Shown: piece after piece, positions 1-8,527 of the stretch
How the letters are laid out: every line of letters begins with the position of its first letter
Position numbering within the stretch: the first letter of the stretch is position 1
DNA from: JAUVAV01 sp965371665
GTDB taxonomy: Bacteria > Oederibacteriota > JAAXVQ01 > JAUVAV01
DNA length: 21,025 nucleotides
Direction: 5' to 3'
Assembly (NCBI GenBank): GCA_965371665.1
Contig: CBDUZI010000049.1
Span: 1 to 21,025, forward strand
Notes under the pieces: model-generated
Database searches by the model: none
Told to the model about the DNA's origin: nothing
Seen by the model: only the letters and a program-made list of their open reading frames with translations
Position numbers and translations under genes: made by a program

Positions 1-325
1 GGTTTAAAAGTCACTGGATACCCGATAAGATCATTCGGGTATGACAACCCTTTCAGAAAACAACCTTTCCGCAACAGATGCTAGTTACGGTACTAAAAAC
101 ACCGTAGCATAATTCATAAAAAGAGTAACCATCAGAATCAATGTTGTCATCTTAGAGTCCGGCCTGTTCTGGAGGGGCTAGTCCTGGACTTTAGCCGGGG
201 CGACACCTTGGTTGTCATTCCCGCATGCTTTAAGCCGGGATCCAGAGATTTTTCAATGCTTTTAAAATAGTGCTTTTCTGGATTCCCGATAAATACATTC
301 GGGAATGACAACACAAAAAAACAGA
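1..325. other. Intergenic region with dispersed inverted repeats
   Basis: I see no coding region here. Positions 13-47 hold a partial copy of the type-B repeat (a CCCGATAA...TTCGGGTATGACA half). Positions 212-311 hold a full copy. Around 65-90 is a CCTTTCCGCAACAGA stretch that recurs at about 16060, next to the right-hand island direct repeat. The region lies downstream of the minus-strand membrane gene that ends at 326, so any hairpin here could act as a 3' end for that transcript. No tract of Ts marks a classical terminator. Confidence 0.6.
212..311 (-). repeat. Type-B palindromic repeat, copy B1 (~100 bp)
   Basis: The ends are TTGTCATTCCCG and CGGGAATGACAA, and the interior contains GGGATCCAG and CTGGATTCCCG, so it is an imperfect palindrome with MITE/REP-like structure. 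Its reverse complement matches 15809-15907 almost throughout, including the shared core AGCATTGAAAAATC. The two copies are therefore a dispersed family in opposite orientation. No open reading frame lies inside it. Confidence 0.85.
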
Positions 326-2200
326 CTAATTTCTCCGGCTTCTAGTCAAGCACCAAATAAAATATCCTATTCCCGCCAGCCAGGCTCCGCCCCAAAGAGC
401 GGTTCCGGCCCCAAACTCGGGTAAAAAACCGGGAAACAGGGAGGGAGTAAAACCCAGCGCGTTCCAGAGTTTTAATTTAGGCGACAAGTAACGCAGTACC
501 GGCCAGGCTGCATACAGCCAGGCATAGCCTATTCCCGCCAAGACCATAACTCCGGCAATAGTACGCGTAACCGGGCCCAATTTACGCGCGCGTTCCCACC
601 CTGCAGGAATCATGAGCAGCAGCAGGACAGTTCCCGGAATCATCTGGCGTGAGAAGACCGCCGAACTTCCGGAAAAATCGTCAAAAGACATATAGAGGAG
701 ATATTGTGCCAAAAAAATACCGGTTATTATGACGGAGGCTGTCCGGTTTTTCCGGTAAAATAACCAAAGTCCGGCCAAGCCTAAAATTAAAGCCGGCGAG
801 TTGGGCACAATTCCAAAATTCCGGTCAATTAAAAGCCCCAAGGCATTTCGTAAGCCTAGCCGCGACCAGGGCCAGGAAAAGGTTCCAAAGGGATTATCCG
901 ACAGGCCCAAGCCATAGAGTTGATTAAAAAAATAAATAAATCCCAAACCCGATATCAAAGCCGCCAGGCCGGGAAGCAGAAAATACCTTATCCGAACTCG
1001 CGGCGTAAATAACCATAAAATCCCGAGCAGAGCGGAGAGCACAATATATTTTGGGTATAACCAGGGCAGCAGCCCGGCTGCCAGCGCAGTCCCCCATACT
1101 CCCCGCCTTCCTCCCTGGAACCAGAACCATACTCCCAGTAGTAATACCAGGGCGGCGGGAAGCTCGGTATAAATCAGGTCAAAATAGACTGCCAAAGGCA
1201 TGCTTAATACTGCCACGGCCCAGGCGGTTATAGCCTGACTTCGGGAAAAACCAAAGCCGAGACCCAGATGATACAAACTCAGGGCTATGGTTGAGGCAAA
1301 TAATATAATTATGAAAACCGCGCCCATCCTCCCCAGGAGAGCATATCCGGGAAGAATTATTAAAGAGACCAGGGGGAAATGTTTGGAAATCATTCTGCTC
1401 CCCGGCTCCGGCGGGGAGGCATGATGAAAATCCAGTTCCGCGGCCGGATAGAATTCCTGAAAATCCTTTTGCTGCATATTATCCGTTAAATCCAGATCGC
1501 CCTCATGCCCCAGACTATGCGTCATTAGCAGGTAATGTGGTTCATCCCCGGTAGGCGGATAAATCGCAGTCGTCCAGACCCCCAGCGCCAGGTAAAAAAC
1601 CACTGCTATGAAAAAAAGATTTCGTCCCCGGCCTAAGGCTCGCTCCCCTCCCGGCGCCCGGGCCCGGGCCAGCATTTTTTTTACTCCCCAGAGCATTTTC
1701 AGAAAGCATGGCAGGGTCCAAGCCGGACCGGCCCAGAGCAATAAAATATATCCCGGCGGCGGAAGATTTATAAATTCTTTTTGCCAGGGAAAGCGCACCT
1801 GTCCCAGGATGTCCAGCGAGAGTCCGCTCCCGAAAGTATGCATGAGAGGATAAAGTATTAATCCCAGGGGGAGAATAAGCCAAGGCAGATCGCATAGCGC
1901 AGCCACCCAGCCGGCCTGTTGGGAATCAACGCCTAACCATCGTTCCCCGGCCATACGGGTGATGAACCAGCTTGCCCAAGCCAGCAGCAGTCCCAAAGCC
2001 AGCGCCAGGACTACTCCGCCGAGCCCTGCGAGATGCAGTTCTGGTGGGAACCCGGCCTGGAGCAATCCATGAAAACCGGCGAGATAAATTCCCGCCGCCA
2101 GGCCGTTGATACAAATAATAACATATACTATTCTCAACCGGCTTACTCCGGCGCTCATGAACGTGTCGCCAAAAAACATTTTCCTGAGAATTTCCCTCAT
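326..2200 (-). CDS. Multi-spanning GT-C-like membrane glycosyltransferase (ArnT/PMT-like fold, substrate unknown)
   Basis: This is a 624-residue polytopic inner-membrane protein. Hydrophobic segments cover about 24-45, 56-82, 97-122, 150-170 and 193-213, with a further set from ~276 to the C-terminus. After the segment ending near 213 comes an acidic loop with GDEPHYL (218-224) and GDLDLTDN (234-241). An Asp-Glu pair in an early extracytoplasmic loop is the hallmark of GT-C enzymes that use polyprenyl-phosphate sugars. That is family knowledge; the substrate is not visible. The stop is TAG. The start is uncertain: the first ATG (2200) abuts a repeat ending at 2203 and has no clear ribosome-binding site. 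Met8 and Met15 are alternatives, and Met15 sits just before the first membrane segment. It is the last gene of the minus-strand run and probably acts in surface glycan assembly with its neighbours. Confidence 0.6.
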   Translation of the reverse strand: MREILRKMFFGDTFMSAGVSRLRIVYVIICINGLAAGIYLAGFHGLLQAGFPPELHLAGLGGVVLALALGLLLAWASWFITRMAGERWLGVDSQQAGWVAALCDLPWLILPLGLILYPLMHTFGSGLSLDILGQVRFPWQKEFINLPPPGYILLLWAGPAWTLPCFLKMLWGVKKMLARARAPGGERALGRGRNLFFIAVVFYLALGVWTTAIYPPTGDEPHYLLMTHSLGHEGDLDLTDNMQQKDFQEFYPAAELDFHHASPPEPGSRMISKHFPLVSLIILPGYALLGRMGAVFIIILFASTIALSLYHLGLGFGFSRSQAITAWAVAVLSMPLAVYFDLIYTELPAALVLLLGVWFWFQGGRRGVWGTALAAGLLPWLYPKYIVLSALLGILWLFTPRVRIRYFLLPGLAALISGLGFIYFFNQLYGLGLSDNPFGTFSWPWSRLGLRNALGLLIDRNFGIVPNSPALILGLAGLWLFYRKNRTASVIITGIFLAQYLLYMSFDDFSGSSAVFSRQMIPGTVLLLLMIPAGWERARKLGPVTRTIAGVMVLAGIGYAWLYAAWPVLRYLSPKLKLWNALGFTPSLFPGFLPEFGAGTALWGGAWLAGIGYFIWCLTRSRRN

Positions 2201-2202
2201 CC

Positions 2203-2267
2203 TGTCATTCCGAGGGAACCCTGGACAAAATCATCCAGGACAGGCAAAGTGACCGAGGAATCTCTTT
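2203..2267. repeat. Type-A repeat, degenerate/partial copy A1
   Basis: The sequence starts TGTCATTCCGAGGG and later contains GACCGAGGAATCTCTTTG, matching the left arm of the complete copies at 5270, 6867 and 7858. The right arm is missing. An inner CCTGGACAAAATCATCCAGG forms its own short inverted repeat. It directly abuts the first possible start codon of the downstream gene on the minus strand, so it forms that gene's leader. Confidence 0.7.
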
Positions 2268-2285
2268 GCACACACTCCCCCCCCA

Positions 2286-5204
2286 TTACCATGCTCTGCG
2301 GGGAATGAATTTATAAATAGCGAGCTCCTCATTTTCGTAAACCTTCCGGAGGGGCACCCCATCGGGATTAAAAGACCAGGAAGTTCCTTCCGGTAAAATC
2401 ACATAGGTAATATCCTCATCCCGGAGAAACTTAACCGCTTCCAGAATATCGGCCTGTTGATAAAAGTAACGCATGCGCCGGGCCCGTTCCTGCACCCTAT
2501 ATCCCATAATTTGACCGGAAATAGTCCCCTCTAAATAGGTGTTCCGAAATGTCAAGGCCGCTACCAAAGGCGAATCCATCCAGCGGGAGGATTTACTTTC
2601 CCGGGTAGGCTCCGGCTTTTTCACGCCCTCTTCCAAAGCCTCTGAAGAGGGCCGGGGCGGCTTGGGCTCGGACATGGCCGCGGTTATTTCCTGTAGTTTT
2701 ACCAAGGCCCTTTTCCGTGCGCGGATTTTACTTTGCAATTGTTTCCCGGCTTGCGCCAATTCCTCCTTCCTGGCCAGAACCTCTGCTTTGGCTTTATGCT
2801 CTTCCTGGATTAAAGCCTCCCTTTTTGATAATTCCTGGGTCAAAACCTCGGCTAAAGAGGACCCTTGGTTGCTGGGGCTCACGCCCTCCTCTTTTTTTTC
2901 AACTGGTTCATTAAAGACCCCGTGATCGGTCAGGCTTAAGGCGGAATCTTCATTTAACTCCTTATCCTCAAATTCATCCTCTTTCTCTGCTTCATTCAAA
3001 CCCTCCTGATCTTGTACTCCTGATTTTTCCTCTCGGCTTAAAACCTCAGAAGCGGCTTTTTCTTCCAAGACATCCCCAACTGGAAGTTCTTCTGCTTTCC
3101 CCAGGCCGCCGTCCCTCAGCGTCCCTGCAGCCTTGGTAGAACCGGCCGCTTCGGCAATATTTTTTTCCAGAACCACAACTTTCAAGTCAGCTTCATTCTT
3201 TTGCGAAGATTTGAGCGCCCGGGCATCCCGGGCCCGGGCCAAGGCCCGCTTTTTTTCCAAAACAGCCTGCTTGGCCCGGGTTTCCGCTTTAACCAAAGTC
3301 TTTAATTTCAATTGGGCTTCGGTCTGTCTCTCCTTCTGGGAGGAAGGCGTTGGGGATGATTTCCCCACTGAAACCGGGGCCAGCGGCCGGGACTTCGGAG
3401 GAACAATGGTACCAGAAGATAACAGGTCCCTGGCTTCCCGGCGCCAGGCCTTCATGGAGGTCATGACTCCCCGGTCCCGTTCATGCTGCCATTGCCGATA
3501 GTCCTGGTCGGCTACCAGTTTATCCGGCAGGGGCGCAAGAATAACTTCATCTTTTCCGGCTGTCTTGCGAAGCCACGCCAGGGCTTCGCAGGTCTGGGGA
3601 GTCAGCTCATGCTTGAAATCAATTACCCACCAGGCTTGAATTATACCCGGCAGGCCCAATAATATAAAACCGGCCAGAAAAACCCGCCGCCATCCGGGTT
3701 TGAGCCGGTGTCCCCATCTCCAGAATTGCTCGGCAGCCGGCAGAACGGATATCAGCACAGCATAATAAAAGAATTGTATGGTATTCCATTTCATGCCGAC
3801 TTGCACAAAAAGCACTGCCCCGGCCAATGCGCCGCCAACCATTAATGTGATAAAAAGCATGAAGGGATCCGCGCGGCGCGGATGCCGGACGGTTTTGAGC
3901 AGGCTGACCAACCCGATGGCCCGCACCCCAAGGTTTCCCACCAGGAAAATTAATAATAAGCCGGCCATGATTAGACCCACCAGCCAAGGTTTCTGGATAA
4001 ACAACATCTTGAAATCCGCGGAACTCATAAGTGCCATACGGTCGGGCGCCACTAACATTGTTCCCAAATTGAATCCGGGCAGCAAACGCACCAGGCCCGG
4101 AGCATGAAGATTGGGCGGCAGAAAAACCAATAGAAAAAGAGGGCTCAAGACCGCCCCGGCGATTATCCCGCCCCAATCGCGATGAAAAACCAGCATAAGC
4201 AAACCGGTAACTAATAAGGCCGCCATCACTAAAAGGCCGGGATAAACCTTGAATCCGGGCAGTACTCCCCATAGCAGAACCAATAGAATTAAGCCGGCCG
4301 GGCGGCGTTCTCTTAACCATCGCAAAAGGGCCCACAAACCCATCATTACCAAGGCATAAGAAGCGGAAACCCCGGGATTGAAAATATTAAGCATGGGAGA
4401 TGTAACCCAGAAAACCGAATCCCAAATAAAATATTTACCTTCCTCTCCGAAAAAAAGCGGCATCAGGTATCCGAAATTCGAGCTGAAAATCGTTAAAGCC
4501 GCGGCCAAGTAAGCGATTTTATTCTGTCCGGACCAGGCCCGGGCAACAACGAAAACCGTCAAAGTCAGCAATCCGGAATATAAAAACGGGGCCACGCGAA
4601 AATATACATGCCAGGGATCGATGGGAACCATAAATACTATCGCTCCCCATAGCAGGTCGGAAAACATGTGATAATTCCTCAGCATCTGGCCGGCAAATCC
4701 CGGCATTTCCGGAGGAAAACCATGCGCAAACTGATGGATATTGAAAACGTGCCAGGGAGCGTCCTGGGCATGCCAGGCCAGAAGACTCATGCCTTCCGGT
4801 CCCTGCCAGGCCGTAAAGACCATGAACCAGGCTTGAGCGATCATCCCTCCCAGGACCAATAGACCCAACGGCCAGAACTTCACCAGGGTTTCCGGCAAGG
4901 GAGCGTTAGTAAAATGCGGTACTTGTTTTTTTCTCTGTTCCTCCTTTAAAGTCAGCCAGCCTTCAAACCCGGCGCACCCCAGTACGTAAAACCAGAGTAG
5001 AAATTGAAAATCCAGCACGGATATTCCCCAATAGAACAGGACCAAGAGTGCCATACCGCTGACCAGGGAACCTGCCAGGCGCTCCAATATTGTCATCGGC
5101 ATTTTCAGCAGACGCAGTAACAGTCTGCCGGGCATATAAATTGCCAAGGCAGCCGCCAGGACCGTTAGAATCCATTGTCCGGCAAAAGACCAGAACGTCA
5201 TCAT
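2286..5204 (-). CDS. Large GT-C-like membrane protein with a ~280-residue charged coiled-coil-like insertion
   Basis: This is a 972-residue protein. Residues 1-530 carry about a dozen hydrophobic membrane segments. The loop at 147-183 has QDAPWH and PPEMPGF...LRNYHMFSD, an arrangement typical of uncharacterised GT-C-like envelope proteins. After the last membrane segment (about 508-529) comes the soluble start CEALAWLRKTAGKDEVIL (539-556), normally followed by a compact extracytoplasmic domain. Here residues ~600-876 are a Lys/Glu/Ala-rich, low-complexity, probably α-helical coiled-coil stretch. The domain then resumes at SPLVAALTFRNTYLEG (878-893) and ends with ITYVILPEGTSW and YENEELAIYKF. 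A GGGGGA lies 10 nt before the ATG. I infer a role in envelope polysaccharide or lipid-linked sugar transfer; no exact family name is certain. Confidence 0.6.
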   Translation of the reverse strand: MMTFWSFAGQWILTVLAAALAIYMPGRLLLRLLKMPMTILERLAGSLVSGMALLVLFYWGISVLDFQFLLWFYVLGCAGFEGWLTLKEEQRKKQVPHFTNAPLPETLVKFWPLGLLVLGGMIAQAWFMVFTAWQGPEGMSLLAWHAQDAPWHVFNIHQFAHGFPPEMPGFAGQMLRNYHMFSDLLWGAIVFMVPIDPWHVYFRVAPFLYSGLLTLTVFVVARAWSGQNKIAYLAAALTIFSSNFGYLMPLFFGEEGKYFIWDSVFWVTSPMLNIFNPGVSASYALVMMGLWALLRWLRERRPAGLILLVLLWGVLPGFKVYPGLLVMAALLVTGLLMLVFHRDWGGIIAGAVLSPLFLLVFLPPNLHAPGLVRLLPGFNLGTMLVAPDRMALMSSADFKMLFIQKPWLVGLIMAGLLLIFLVGNLGVRAIGLVSLLKTVRHPRRADPFMLFITLMVGGALAGAVLFVQVGMKWNTIQFFYYAVLISVLPAAEQFWRWGHRLKPGWRRVFLAGFILLGLPGIIQAWWVIDFKHELTPQTCEALAWLRKTAGKDEVILAPLPDKLVADQDYRQWQHERDRGVMTSMKAWRREARDLLSSGTIVPPKSRPLAPVSVGKSSPTPSSQKERQTEAQLKLKTLVKAETRAKQAVLEKKRALARARDARALKSSQKNEADLKVVVLEKNIAEAAGSTKAAGTLRDGGLGKAEELPVGDVLEEKAASEVLSREEKSGVQDQEGLNEAEKEDEFEDKELNEDSALSLTDHGVFNEPVEKKEEGVSPSNQGSSLAEVLTQELSKREALIQEEHKAKAEVLARKEELAQAGKQLQSKIRARKRALVKLQEITAAMSEPKPPRPSSEALEEGVKKPEPTRESKSSRWMDSPLVAALTFRNTYLEGTISGQIMGYRVQERARRMRYFYQQADILEAVKFLRDEDITYVILPEGTSWSFNPDGVPLRKVYENEELAIYKFIPRRAW

Positions 5205-5405
5205 AAGGTGTAAATCCCCCGATTATGGAACTGTCGTCATTAAGCGTTTTCGAATTATTTCGCTACGGATGTCATTCCGAGGCTTTGCCGAGGAATCTCC
5301 TGGAACACTTACTAATCAAGCGTTTTCTTGGAGATCCCTCGTTTCACTCGGGATGACAAACTCACCGAATTTGGCTGAAAATGCCTTTTGGCGACACTTT
5401 CTTAT
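5205..5405. other. Intergenic region dominated by type-A repeat
   Basis: I see no gene here. The gap separates two minus-strand genes and is mostly filled by the complete type-A repeat at 5270-5358. The remaining ~65 bp upstream of the membrane gene holds its leader. I see no convincing -35/-10 pair. Confidence 0.5.
5270..5358. repeat. Type-A palindromic repeat, complete copy A2 (~89 bp)
   Basis: The left arm is TGTCATTCCGAGG...GAGGAATCTCC and the right arm is GGAGATCCCTCG...CGGGATGACA, joined by a centre containing AAGCGTTTTCTTGG. The arms would fold into one long hairpin in RNA from either strand. The copies at 6867-6955 and 7858-7941 have the same ends, and 15971-16009 is a right half only. 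Confidence 0.85.
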
Positions 5406-6809
5406 TTATTTTTCCTTACCCCAAGCATCGGCCAGCACGCCGATCCCGTCCCAGACCTGGGTTTTAAAATCCCACCAGGAGCGCAGGCTTAAGCAGCGGC
5501 GCAGCAGATAGGCCGGACGCAGGTAGAAACGCCATATCGCCTCTTGCCGTAAGGCTAATATTTTCCCGGCCGGAAGCTCCGGCGTGCTCACGGCTCCCTG
5601 CCGACCGGACTGGTCCATAACGCACTCTTCGCGGGCAATCAAGCCCGCGGCTATCTCCTGCGCACGCAAGCCGGTTCGGGCCCGCGGCACGGCCACGTTA
5701 AAAGAAGCAAAATCCAGGGGCAATTTCAAGGCCAGCTCCAGGGTAGCCCGCGCCTGGACCTCATTCTCTCCGGGAAGTCCCAGTATAAAAGTCGCGCCAG
5801 TCCGTATGCCGGCCTTACGGCAGGCGGCCAGGGTCTTATGAATTCGTTCGAGTTTCACGCGCTTGCCATATCTCGCAAGCGTTGCTTCACTCCCGCTTTC
5901 CACTCCAAAAATTATGGTATGGCATCCGGAAGCCGCCATCGCATGCAGTATATCATGTTCTAAAACATCCGCTCGCGAAAAACAAGACCATTTAAACTGT
6001 AATTGGTGCTGCTGCATGGCACGGCAAAGCTTTAAAGTGCGTTCGCTCCGCACGCCGAAGGTTTGATCCAAAAAAAATATTTTCTTTAGGCCCAGGTTTT
6101 TCAGAAAAATCAATTCCTCGATCACCCCGGAAAGCGGCCGCAGGCCGAAACCCAGCGTCGGGATCACGCAAAAAGCACATGCAAAAGGACAACCATAATC
6201 CGTCAGCACAGCGGTCATGGTATGGCTGACCATAAAGGGAAAACGATACCTGCGCAAAGGAAAAAGTTCATGCCGGGGACGGGGAACCTGGTATTCTCCC
6301 TGTACCTTTGTAATTCCTCCGTTTATATATCCCCTGCCGTCTAATCCGCGGTAAACCGCATTAGGAATAATCCGGCCGTCCGGCCGGGGAATCAAGGAGA
6401 GGATATCCGGAGCCGCAAAATTCAATAAAGCCGCGTCTATGGCGCGAGCTTCCTCCAGCCGGTTCTCGGTATCTTCCAGCAGCACGTCGCCGATGGCCGT
6501 AATATAGGCCCCGGTAGCAGCTTTCACTGCTTCCAAAAAGGCGCGGTCTTCGTCCCAGGAAGCCGCGCCCACCAGAGTGATAATCACTTCCGGCCGGGCG
6601 GCGCGTATCCGTTCCAGGCACTGATTCCGGTTTATGGCTTCTACCATGGCATCCAGTACTATAAGCTCATGTTGCTCTGCCAAAATTCCTGAAAGCATCA
6701 GCAGGGTAACCGGCGGAGATATATAGTAGGACTTAGAAAGCTTGGAGCAAAAATAATCCCGGATGTAATTTTTTGTGCCCGGCGGATTTAATAATAATAC
6801 GCGGCTCAC
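5406..6809 (-). CDS. B12-binding-domain radical SAM protein
   Basis: This is a 467-residue protein of the usual length for the BchE/MagE-like group. Residues 1-130 look like a cobalamin-binding Rossmann domain (VLLLNPPG at 4-11, then SPPVTLLMLSGIL and IITLVGAASWDED). The radical SAM core carries CPFACAFC, with cysteines 207, 211 and 214 forming the CxxxCxxC ligand set of the 4Fe-4S cluster. IIFGVESGSEATL and TFILGLPGENE are typical later core motifs. The start is GTG, chosen because CAGGAG lies 6 nt upstream. Such enzymes perform methylations or rearrangements on lipid, cofactor or sugar substrates; which one applies here cannot be read from the sequence. It lies between a methyltransferase and the GT-C-like genes, suggesting a tailoring step in surface lipid or glycan synthesis. 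Confidence 0.85.
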   Translation of the reverse strand: MSRVLLLNPPGTKNYIRDYFCSKLSKSYYISPPVTLLMLSGILAEQHELIVLDAMVEAINRNQCLERIRAARPEVIITLVGAASWDEDRAFLEAVKAATGAYITAIGDVLLEDTENRLEEARAIDAALLNFAAPDILSLIPRPDGRIIPNAVYRGLDGRGYINGGITKVQGEYQVPRPRHELFPLRRYRFPFMVSHTMTAVLTDYGCPFACAFCVIPTLGFGLRPLSGVIEELIFLKNLGLKKIFFLDQTFGVRSERTLKLCRAMQQHQLQFKWSCFSRADVLEHDILHAMAASGCHTIIFGVESGSEATLARYGKRVKLERIHKTLAACRKAGIRTGATFILGLPGENEVQARATLELALKLPLDFASFNVAVPRARTGLRAQEIAAGLIAREECVMDQSGRQGAVSTPELPAGKILALRQEAIWRFYLRPAYLLRRCLSLRSWWDFKTQVWDGIGVLADAWGKEK

Positions 6810-7000
6810 GCTATGCTCCTGTTTTACTTAATTAATTCCTGTTGCAGAAGTAAATTTCCCTATTCTTGTCATTTCGAGGCAAAGCCGAGAAATCTCCAAA
6901 ACCCCTTTTAAATTCAGCGTTCTCGTGGAGATTCCTCGCTTCGCTCGGAATGACAGAATGTGAGAATTCCGTTAAAAAGTACTTCCGTCACAAATACTAC
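6810..7000. other. Intergenic region with type-A repeat
   Basis: No gene is seen. It contains type-A repeat A3 (6867-6955) plus the 5' leader of the radical SAM gene, with its CAGGAG ribosome-binding site. The 45 bp between the repeat and the methyltransferase stop show no T-rich terminator. Confidence 0.5.
6867..6955. repeat. Type-A palindromic repeat, complete copy A3 (~89 bp)
   Basis: The left arm TGTCATTTCGAGGCAAAGCC and the right arm GCTTCGCTCGGAATGACA bracket a centre with CAGCGTTCTCGTGGAG that is closely related to copies A2 and A5. It sits between the methyltransferase stop and the radical SAM start, so it would be transcribed as a long hairpin in any shared mRNA. Confidence 0.85.
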
Positions 7001-7834
7001 CTAAGTCCGTATTTTCCGTGCGGTCAAATGGACTCCCATAGCCCCTTTCCGGTTCCGGCGCACCGTACCTTCCAGCCAGGAAATTACGGAAAGCACGCGT
7101 CGGACCAGGCGCAGCCCCCAGCCCTTGATTCCTCCGCCGCGGCTTAAGGACTGGGCCGCCCACCATTCTTCCGAATGAGCACTTCCGGCTAGCCGCGAGA
7201 AGAAAGCATAGTCAAACTGCTGGGTCAACCAGTAGTCCGCATACCTGAGACTAATTATTGCAAAACCCTCCTGGCGGACCATTTCCGATATTTGCTCGGT
7301 GGTAAACTGCTGCTTATGCCCTCCCCAGCGGGCTTTAAGGGCATGATTACGGCGCATATAAATGGTGCCCGCATTGCCCTCGCAGGGAATATATAAATGC
7401 AGCCGCCCGCCTAAAACTAAAACGCGGAAGGCTTCGCGCAATACCCGCGCCGGATCTGCAACGTGTTCCAGAATATCAAAACCCAGCACAGCGGAAAACT
7501 TATTCTTCGGATAAGGGAGAGCCGCGACATCCGCCGTTTGGCATACGACTCCGGAAATCGCAGCGGCCGCGTTTACGGCGTCCGGCGCTAAATCCACGGC
7601 ATGCAGAGCAAGCTCCGGCCGATAACGCCGCAGAGCTTTAAGATATTGGCCGCCGCCACAACCCAGCTCCAAGACCTCACCCTGAATGCCAGCCAAGGCT
7701 TTTAGACAGCGGGAAATCTTAAGGCCGGCCAGGGATAGCCCGGCCGGCCGGGCCTCACCCCGGCCGTAGATAAAACCTTCCGGATAGGGACTGCCCACCG
7801 GATTACTTCTCATGGGTGTGCCGCCAAAAGCCAT
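7001..7834 (-). CDS. Class I SAM-dependent methyltransferase
   Basis: This is a 277-residue protein. Motif I is VLELGCGGG (54-62), the acidic end of strand β2 is HAVDLAP (78-84), and GFDILEHVADPARVL (118-132) is motif IV/post-IV of the Methyltransf_11/UbiE-like group. A GGRLHLYIPCEG strand follows. The C-terminal third (FTTEQISEMVRQEGF) matches the usual layout of small-molecule or sugar methyltransferases. The acceptor is unknown; from context it is probably a glycan or polyprenyl-linked intermediate. The ATG lies 3 nt after the stop of the preceding GT2 fragment, and Met8 is an alternative start. AGGGGA lies 12 nt upstream. A long hairpin-forming repeat ends ~24 nt upstream of the start codon, which could affect initiation. 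Confidence 0.85.
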   Translation of the reverse strand: MAFGGTPMRSNPVGSPYPEGFIYGRGEARPAGLSLAGLKISRCLKALAGIQGEVLELGCGGGQYLKALRRYRPELALHAVDLAPDAVNAAAAISGVVCQTADVAALPYPKNKFSAVLGFDILEHVADPARVLREAFRVLVLGGRLHLYIPCEGNAGTIYMRRNHALKARWGGHKQQFTTEQISEMVRQEGFAIISLRYADYWLTQQFDYAFFSRLAGSAHSEEWWAAQSLSRGGGIKGWGLRLVRRVLSVISWLEGTVRRNRKGAMGVHLTARKIRT

Positions 7835-7837
7835 TTT

Positions 7838-8527
7838 TTAGTAAATTCCCCTGTTTTTGTCATTCCGAGGAAGCGAAGCGACCGAGGAATCTCTTTGAAC
7901 ACCAGGGGTTTTAGAGATTCCTCGCTTCGCTCGGAATGACATTTTGGGTAGAAAATGCTTATTGGATTCAGTCCCCTCATGGATTTCGACCCGGCGAAGA
8001 TTGGAAAAAAGAAATTTTATGATCAAGGTCATTAGAAAACTCTGGAGCATTATCCCCCAGGAGAAACTCGACTGGCCGGTCCGGCGATCAATGAAAACAA
8101 TCGGAATCTCCCGGATCCGGAAACCGCGCATAGAGGCTTTATAAAGGAGTTCCTGCACAATACAGGGCCCGAGCGAGACGGTATTGTCCAGCTTTATGGC
8201 TTCGAGTACCCGTCTATGGAACAACCGGTAGCCGGAAGTGCAATCGTGTACATTGGCGATCTTCAGAACTTTTCGGATATAGAAATTTGCCCCGACTGTG
8301 ATGGCATGCCGCCAAAAACCCCGGTCCAGATCTTTCCCTCCCGGCACAAAACGGGAACCAACCACTACATCCCCCGCTTCCGCCGCGCGAATTAATTCCG
8401 GCAGGTATCGGGGATGATGGGAAAAATCCGCGTCCATTTCGATGATCATCTGCGCGCCCTGCGCCAGGGCGTATTTAAAACCGGCGATCCCGGCCGTACC
8501 CCGGCCGCGCTCATGCGGACGGTGCAC
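7838..8527 (-). pseudogene. N-terminally truncated GT2 glycosyltransferase (polyprenyl-phosphate mannose/glucose synthase-like)
   Basis: What remains is the C-terminal two-thirds of a DPM1-like GT2 enzyme. RPHERGRGTAGIAGFKYAL (3-21) is followed by the metal/nucleotide-binding EMDADFSHHPRYLPEL (30-45) with the DAD motif at 32-34, VVVGSRFVPGGKDL, DCTSGYRLF and a GQSSFSWG segment. The family's first ~60-70 residues, carrying the IPTYNE strand and the DDNSPDGT nucleotide-binding loop, are absent. In this frame a TGA occurs just upstream of the homologous region. Upstream DNA in another frame instead encodes the start of a GT9 protein, so the two genes look fused by a deletion near 8536-8550. From residue ~196 the C-terminus is translated type-A repeat (MSFRAKRGIS...SLPRNDKN). 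It is unlikely to be active as it stands. Confidence 0.8.
7858..7941. repeat. Type-A palindromic repeat, copy A4, overlapping the 3' end of the GT2 gene
   Basis: This is the most regular copy. The left arm TGTCATTCCGAGGAAGCGAA and the right arm TTCGCTCGGAATGACA pair over about 34 nt around a GAACACCAGGGG centre. It encodes the last ~30 residues of the GT2 fragment and ends about 24 nt before the methyltransferase start codon. Confidence 0.9.

Noticed and set aside
2539..3501. Plus-strand open frames opposite the charged insertion
   Set aside because: They are antisense shadows of the low-complexity Lys/Glu codons; no ribosome-binding site or recognisable domain.
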